From positions 157,769-221,768 of the forward strand of contig NZ_PTJD01000008.1 of NCBI RefSeq assembly GCF_002934625.1: DNA of 64,000 nt, read 5' to 3'. The notes under the pieces were generated by a model. That model was not told the DNA's origin and did no database searches. It was given only the letters and a program-made list of their open reading frames with translations. Each line of letters begins with the position of its first letter. Positions within the stretch are counted from its first letter, which is position 1. Shown here piece by piece: positions 59,169-64,000 of the stretch. The position numbers were made by a program, and so were the translations under genes. Origin of the DNA: Kineococcus xinjiangensis. Its GTDB lineage: Bacteria > Actinomycetota > Actinomycetes > Actinomycetales > Kineococcaceae.

Positions 59169-60185
59169 GTGCCCGCGACCGGCGCGCCGACCCTGGAGTC
59201 CGTCGCGGCTCGCGCCGGCGTCTCGCGAGCCACGGCCGGGCGCGTCCTGTCCGGATCCACCAAGGTCAGTCCCGCCGCCCGCGAGGCCGTCCTGCAGGCC
59301 GCCACGGAGCTGCACTACGTCGCCAACCAGGCCGCGCGCGCGCTCGTCACCCGGCGCAGCGGCTCGGTGGCCCTCGTGGTGGTCGAGCCCGTGGAGCGCT
59401 TCTTCTCGGACTCCTACTTCCCGCTGATCCTCAACGGGGCGCAGTCCGTGCTCGCGGAGCGGGAGGTCCAGCTCGTCCTGGCCGTCCTCTCCACCGCCCG
59501 GGAGCGCGAGCGCTTCGAGCGCTACGCCCGCAGCGGGCACGTCGACGGCGCGATCCTCGTCTCCGTCCACGGCGCGGACCCGCTGCCGCAGCACCTGCGC
59601 GACGCCGGCATTCCGGTCGTGCTCTCCGGGCGCCCGTACTCGCAGGAGTCCACGGTGCCCTTCGTCTCCACCGACAACGCCGTCGGCGCCCGCCTCGCGG
59701 TGCGCCACCTCGTCGAGGCGGGCTGCCACCACATCGCCACCGTGACCGGCCCCATGGACATGTCCGCCGCGCAGGACCGGCTCGAGGGGTTCCGGGCCGA
59801 GCTGCGGGCGCACCGGCGCCGCGTCCCCGCCCGCGCCGTCGCCTCGGGCGACTTCGCCGTCGCCGGTGGGCGCGAGGCGATGCGGGCGCTGCTGGAGCAG
59901 TACCCCGAGCTCGACGGCGTCTTCGTCGCCAACGACCAGATGGCGGCCGGCGCGCTCCAGGCGCTCGCCGCGGCCGGGCGCTCCGTGCCCGCGGACGTGC
60001 GGGTGGTGGGCTTCGACGACGCGCCGCTGGCCGCCGCGGCCACCCCGCCGCTGACGACGGTGTGCCAGCCCGTGGTGGAGATGGGGCGCGCCCTGGCGAC
60101 CATGCTGCTGCGCATCGTCGAGGGCGAGGAGTCGCCGGAGTCGGTGATCGTGCAGCCCGAGCTGATCGTGCGCGCCTCCGCCTGA
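59169..60185 (+). CDS. LacI family regulator of the downstream sugar operon (CebR-like)
   Basis: Repressor of 338 aa. The HTH reads PTLESVAARAGVSRATAGRVLSGSTKVSPAAREAVLQAATELHYVAN, with RATAGRVLSG in the recognition helix. The sensor domain has VALVVVEPVERFFSDSYFPLILNGAQ, LVEAGCHHIATVTGP and DGVFVANDQMAAGALQALAAAGRSVP. It precedes the CebEFG/GH1 operon in the same direction, and two perfect palindromes like CebR operators lie between. GTG 59169 has AGGAGG 4 nt upstream and fits the HTH; a GTG at 59106 would add a disordered 21-residue N-terminus. Cellobiose or a related disaccharide as inducer is inference. Confidence 0.9.
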   Translation: MPATGAPTLESVAARAGVSRATAGRVLSGSTKVSPAAREAVLQAATELHYVANQAARALVTRRSGSVALVVVEPVERFFSDSYFPLILNGAQSVLAEREVQLVLAVLSTARERERFERYARSGHVDGAILVSVHGADPLPQHLRDAGIPVVLSGRPYSQESTVPFVSTDNAVGARLAVRHLVEAGCHHIATVTGPMDMSAAQDRLEGFRAELRAHRRRVPARAVASGDFAVAGGREAMRALLEQYPELDGVFVANDQMAAGALQALAAAGRSVPADVRVVGFDDAPLAAAATPPLTTVCQPVVEMGRALATMLLRIVEGEESPESVIVQPELIVRASA

Positions 60186-60266
60186 TCCGCGCCTGATCCG
60201 CGGCCGCTCCGGCTGCTCCGTCCGGGTTCCTCCCGGCGCGTTGCATCACGAGTTCGCAACGGCTGG

Positions 60267-60356
60267 TTGACACGCCGCCCCCTGTGCGGCGAACCTACTC
60301 GACACACCCCTTGAGAGCGCTCTCACTCACCAGGGCAGAACTTGAGAGCGCTCTCA
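60267..60356 (+). promoter_or_regulatory. Promoter region with two identical CebR-like operators
   Basis: TTGACA at 60267-60272 with a weak -10 (GAACCT, 60291-60296, 18-bp spacer) is followed by two perfect 14-bp palindromes TGAGAGCGCTCTCA at 60312-60325 and 60343-60356, spaced 31 bp centre to centre (three helical turns). They resemble the Streptomyces CebR operator TGGGAGCGCTCCCA, with A/T replacing G/C at the third position from each end. A repressor on both sites could loop or block elongation. Confidence 0.75.
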
Positions 60357-60413
60357 CACCGCCATCCGGTCAACGACGATTCCGCCCCGCTCCGGGGACG
60401 GCGAGGAGCCTCC

Positions 60414-61733
60414 ATGCGCAGTACGAAGAAGACGACCATCGCCTCTCTCGCGGTGATGGTCAGCGGCGCCCTGCTGCTCAGCAGCTGCGGCTCCAGCGAC
60501 GCCGGCTCGTCGGAGGCCTCCGAGTCCTCCGCCGGCGGGGAGGGCAAGACCGTCCTCACCGTCTCCCTCTTCGGCACGATGGGCTTCGAGGAGTCGGGCC
60601 TCTTCGACGAGTACGAGAAGCAGAACCCGAACATCGACATCAAGTACGAGTCCACCCAGGGCGAGACGAAGTACTGGCCGGCGCTGCAGACCAAGCTGCA
60701 GTCCGGGACCGGCCTCGCCGACATCCAGGGCATCGAGGTCGCGCGCATCGCCGACGTCGTCGCCAACCAGTCGGACAAGTGGACCGACCTCAGCCAGTTC
60801 GTCACCAAGGAGCAGGTCCCGAACTACCTGGAGTGGAAGGCCGAGGCCGCCACCACCGAGGACGGCAAGGTCCTGGCCCTGGGCACCGACATCGGCCCCA
60901 TGGGCATCTGCTACCGCAGCGACCTGCTCGAGCAGGCCGGCCTGCCCACCGACCCGGCCGAGCTCGCCGCGAAGATGCCCGACTGGGATGCGTACCTGGA
61001 GCTCGGCCGCCAGTACAAGGCCAACGCCCCCGCCGGCTCGGCGTGGACCGACTTCGGCGGCGGTCTCTACAACGCGATCGTCTCCACCGAGGAGACCATC
61101 TACTACGACGAGTCCGGCGAGCCGGTCTGGGACTCCAACCCGGCCGTGAAGGAGGCGTTCGACACCGCCGCCGAGGCCGGGCAGGAGGGCCTCACCGCCA
61201 AGCTCGAGCAGTTCAACGACCCGAACTGGGAGCCCGCCTTCGCCAACGGCGGCTTCGCCACCATCGCCTGCCCGTCCTGGATGATCGGCTACATCAAGGG
61301 CAAGGCCGGCGACGCGGGCGCGGGCAAGTGGAACGTCACTTCCCTGCCCGGCGGCGCCGGCGGCAACTGGGGTGGCTCCTACCTCGCCATCCCGGAGGCC
61401 TCCGAGAACAAGGAGGAGGCCGCCAAGCTCATCAAGTGGATGACCGACGCCGAGCAGCAGGCCACCGTCTTCAACAACGTCGGCAACTTCCCCTCCAACA
61501 AGGAGGGCATCGCCCTCGTCGGCGACACGACGGACGAGTACTTCCAGAACGCGCCGATCGGCAAGGTGTTCTCCGAGTCCGCGGAGGCCGCCCCCACGCA
61601 GATCCTCGGTGAGGGCGACGGCGTCATCAAGACCGCCCTGACCAACGCGCTGCTCTCGGTGGAGGCGAACGGCGTCGCGCCCGCCGACGCCTGGGAGAAC
61701 GCCAAGGCCGAGATCAGCAACCAGCTCGGCTGA
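60414..61733 (+). CDS. ABC sugar-binding lipoprotein (CebE-like)
   Basis: Extracellular solute-binding lipoprotein of 439 aa. A lipoprotein signal peptide ends LLLSSC with Cys27 for lipid attachment. The mature domain starts with a Ser/Glu/Gly-rich linker, then GKTVLTVSLFGTMGFEESGLFDEYEKQNP, typical of family 1 binding proteins. GDYWPALQTKL-like KYWPALQTKLQSG and GNWGGSYLAIPEASENKEEAAKLIKWM are later blocks. It is the first gene of the operon and by context binds cellobiose or a similar beta-glucoside; ATG 60414 has GAGGAGCC upstream. Confidence 0.92.
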   Translation: MRSTKKTTIASLAVMVSGALLLSSCGSSDAGSSEASESSAGGEGKTVLTVSLFGTMGFEESGLFDEYEKQNPNIDIKYESTQGETKYWPALQTKLQSGTGLADIQGIEVARIADVVANQSDKWTDLSQFVTKEQVPNYLEWKAEAATTEDGKVLALGTDIGPMGICYRSDLLEQAGLPTDPAELAAKMPDWDAYLELGRQYKANAPAGSAWTDFGGGLYNAIVSTEETIYYDESGEPVWDSNPAVKEAFDTAAEAGQEGLTAKLEQFNDPNWEPAFANGGFATIACPSWMIGYIKGKAGDAGAGKWNVTSLPGGAGGNWGGSYLAIPEASENKEEAAKLIKWMTDAEQQATVFNNVGNFPSNKEGIALVGDTTDEYFQNAPIGKVFSESAEAAPTQILGEGDGVIKTALTNALLSVEANGVAPADAWENAKAEISNQLG

Positions 61734-61746
61734 GCAGGTTCCCGCA

Positions 61747-61781
61747 GGGGCCGGCCGGTGGACCGTCCACCGGCCGGCCCC
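61747..61781 (+). terminator. Hairpin between binding protein and permease genes
   Basis: Perfect 16-bp arms (GGGGCCGGCCGGTGGA and complement) around a CCG loop, 13 bp after the binding-protein stop. In importer operons such hairpins often stabilise the abundant 5' message and reduce downstream expression. Here it would give more binding protein than permease; a partial terminator fits too. Confidence 0.7.
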
Positions 61782-61822
61782 CGCCGGTCACCCGCCCCCG
61801 GACCCGCCGACGAGGAGACGAC

Positions 61823-62850
61823 ATGACCCTCTCCAGCACCACGGCACCACCCGCACCCACCGACCGGCCCCCGCGCGTCGTCGTGACGGAGAAGCCCACC
61901 TGGAAGCAGCGACTCTTCCGGGCCGAGGAGAAGGGGGCACCCTACGCGTACATCGCCCCGTTCTTCGTCCTCTTCATCATCTTCGGCTTGTTTCCGCTCG
62001 TCTACACCGCCTGGATCAGCCTCTACAGCCTCAAGCTCGGCTCGTCGAACGCCGAGTGGGTCGGACTGGAGAACTACGTCTGGCTCTTCGAGAACCCGAA
62101 GTTCTACAACGCGCTGTGGAAGACCCTCACCATCGGCGTGCTCGCCACGGTCCCCCAGCTCATGTTCGCCATCGGCCTGGCCCACCTGCTGAACTACCGG
62201 ATGCGCGGCCGGAACTTCTTCCGCGTCTCGATGATCATGCCGTACGCCACGTCGGTGGCGGCCGCCACGCTCGTCTTCGGGCAGATCTTCGGCGGTGGCA
62301 GCGGGTTCGCCAACTGGGTGCTGTCCTTCGTCGGGATCGACGCGATCGACTGGCGCAACGGTGACTGGACGGCGCAGATCGCCATCGCGGTCATCGTCAC
62401 CTGGCGCTGGACCGGCTACAACGCGCTCATCTACCTCGCCGGCATGCAGTCGATCTCGCAGGACCTCTACGAGTCCGCGGCCCTCGACGGGGCGAACCGC
62501 TGGCAGCAGTTCCGGCACATCACGCTGCCCGGCCTGCGCCCCACCATCCTCTTCACCGTCGTCGTCTCCACCATCGGTGCCACCCAGCTCTTCGCCGAGC
62601 CGCTGCTGTTCGGTGGGGGCACGGCCAACGGCGGCGCGCTGAACCAGTACCAGACGATCACCCTGTTCATGTACCAGCAGGGCTGGACCTTCGGCTTCCT
62701 CGGCCGCGCCGCCGCCATCGCCTGGGTGACGTTCATGCTCATCATCGGCCTGGTCCTGCTCAACACGTGGATCGCCCGCAGGCGCGACCGCGACCCGATG
62801 GAGACGGCCGCGAAGAAGGCCCGCAAGGTCGCCGCGAAGGGAGCCCGTCG

Positions 62851-62854
<4 letters not shown>
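61823..62854 (+). CDS. ABC sugar permease (CebF-like)
   Basis: Membrane permease of 343 aa of the MalF/CUT1 type with six core TM helices and a charged N-terminus. The EAA-loop that docks the ATPase reads YESAALDGANRWQQFRHITLPGLRP, with the family's DG and LP. It works with the following permease and the binding protein. No ATPase gene is present in this operon, as in other CUT1 systems that share a genome-wide MsiK-type ATPase. Start ATG 61823 has GAGGAG upstream. Confidence 0.94.

Positions 62855-64000
<1,146 letters not shown>

Overview
The window is very GC-rich, codon-dense bacterial DNA with frequent GTG starts, 4-bp start/stop overlaps and GC-rich hairpin terminators without U-tracts. 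Gene content (fhaA-fhaB-pstP-rodA-pbpA-pknB beside a tRNA-Leu, a PASTA kinase, LytR-CpsA-Psr and WYL proteins, CebR-like sugar regulation) points to a free-living actinomycete. A lycopene cyclase, several cyclic-di-GMP enzymes, a xylanase and a cellobiose-type operon fit a pigmented soil or plant-associated genus such as Kineococcus, but that name is an inference. The fhaA/tRNA-Leu cluster usually lies near oriC in actinobacteria; no origin is visible here.

Layout. 1-8 kb: a cut metallophosphoesterase, a NarL-type two-component pair, a membrane protein with CxxC pairs, a decayed EAL copy beside an intact GGDEF-EAL protein, and an LCP cell-wall ligase. 8-13.6 kb: an orphan gene, a divergent hydrolase/HTH-regulator pair, TPR and GNAT genes, a SpoIIE-type phosphatase, and another hydrolase. 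13.6-16.1 kb: a GH10 xylanase with its LacI regulator, bracketed by two related 66-bp palindromes. 16.1-25.5 kb: MFS exporter with divergent MarR, a KAS III enzyme, a TerC transporter under a yybP-ykoY (Mn2+) riboswitch, SDR, WYL regulator, gamma-glutamyltransferase. 25.5-35 kb: P-loop protein, a PAS-GGDEF-EAL protein, YidD, dihydroxyacetone kinase, MFS, GAF-EAL, hydrolase.

35-42.7 kb is the leftward growth and division operon fhaA-fhaB-pstP-rodA-pbpA-pknB, with a hydrolase 7 bp behind pknB and a tRNA-Leu(CAG) diverging upstream. 42.8-51.8 kb holds mixed metabolic and hypothetical genes. 50.3-55.4 kb has two leftward PadR-headed modules (PadR plus beta-propeller-like protein; PadR plus ABC ATPase plus permease). 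About 55 bp upstream of each padR start lies a tandem array of the same 73-bp palindromic repeat (two and three copies). This is the most unusual structure in the window. 55.4-60.2 kb: universal stress protein, MscL, lycopene cyclase, YceI, LacI regulator. 60.2-64 kb: a CebEFG-like ABC importer and the start of a GH1 beta-glucosidase, behind two identical CebR-like operators.

Working together: the secreted xylanase and the CebEFG/GH1 operon, each with a LacI repressor and palindromic operators, form a plant-polysaccharide circuit. Three intact EAL proteins, two with GGDEF domains, suggest active cyclic-di-GMP signalling. The kinase/phosphatase/FHA genes couple phosphorylation to peptidoglycan synthesis by RodA and PbpA.
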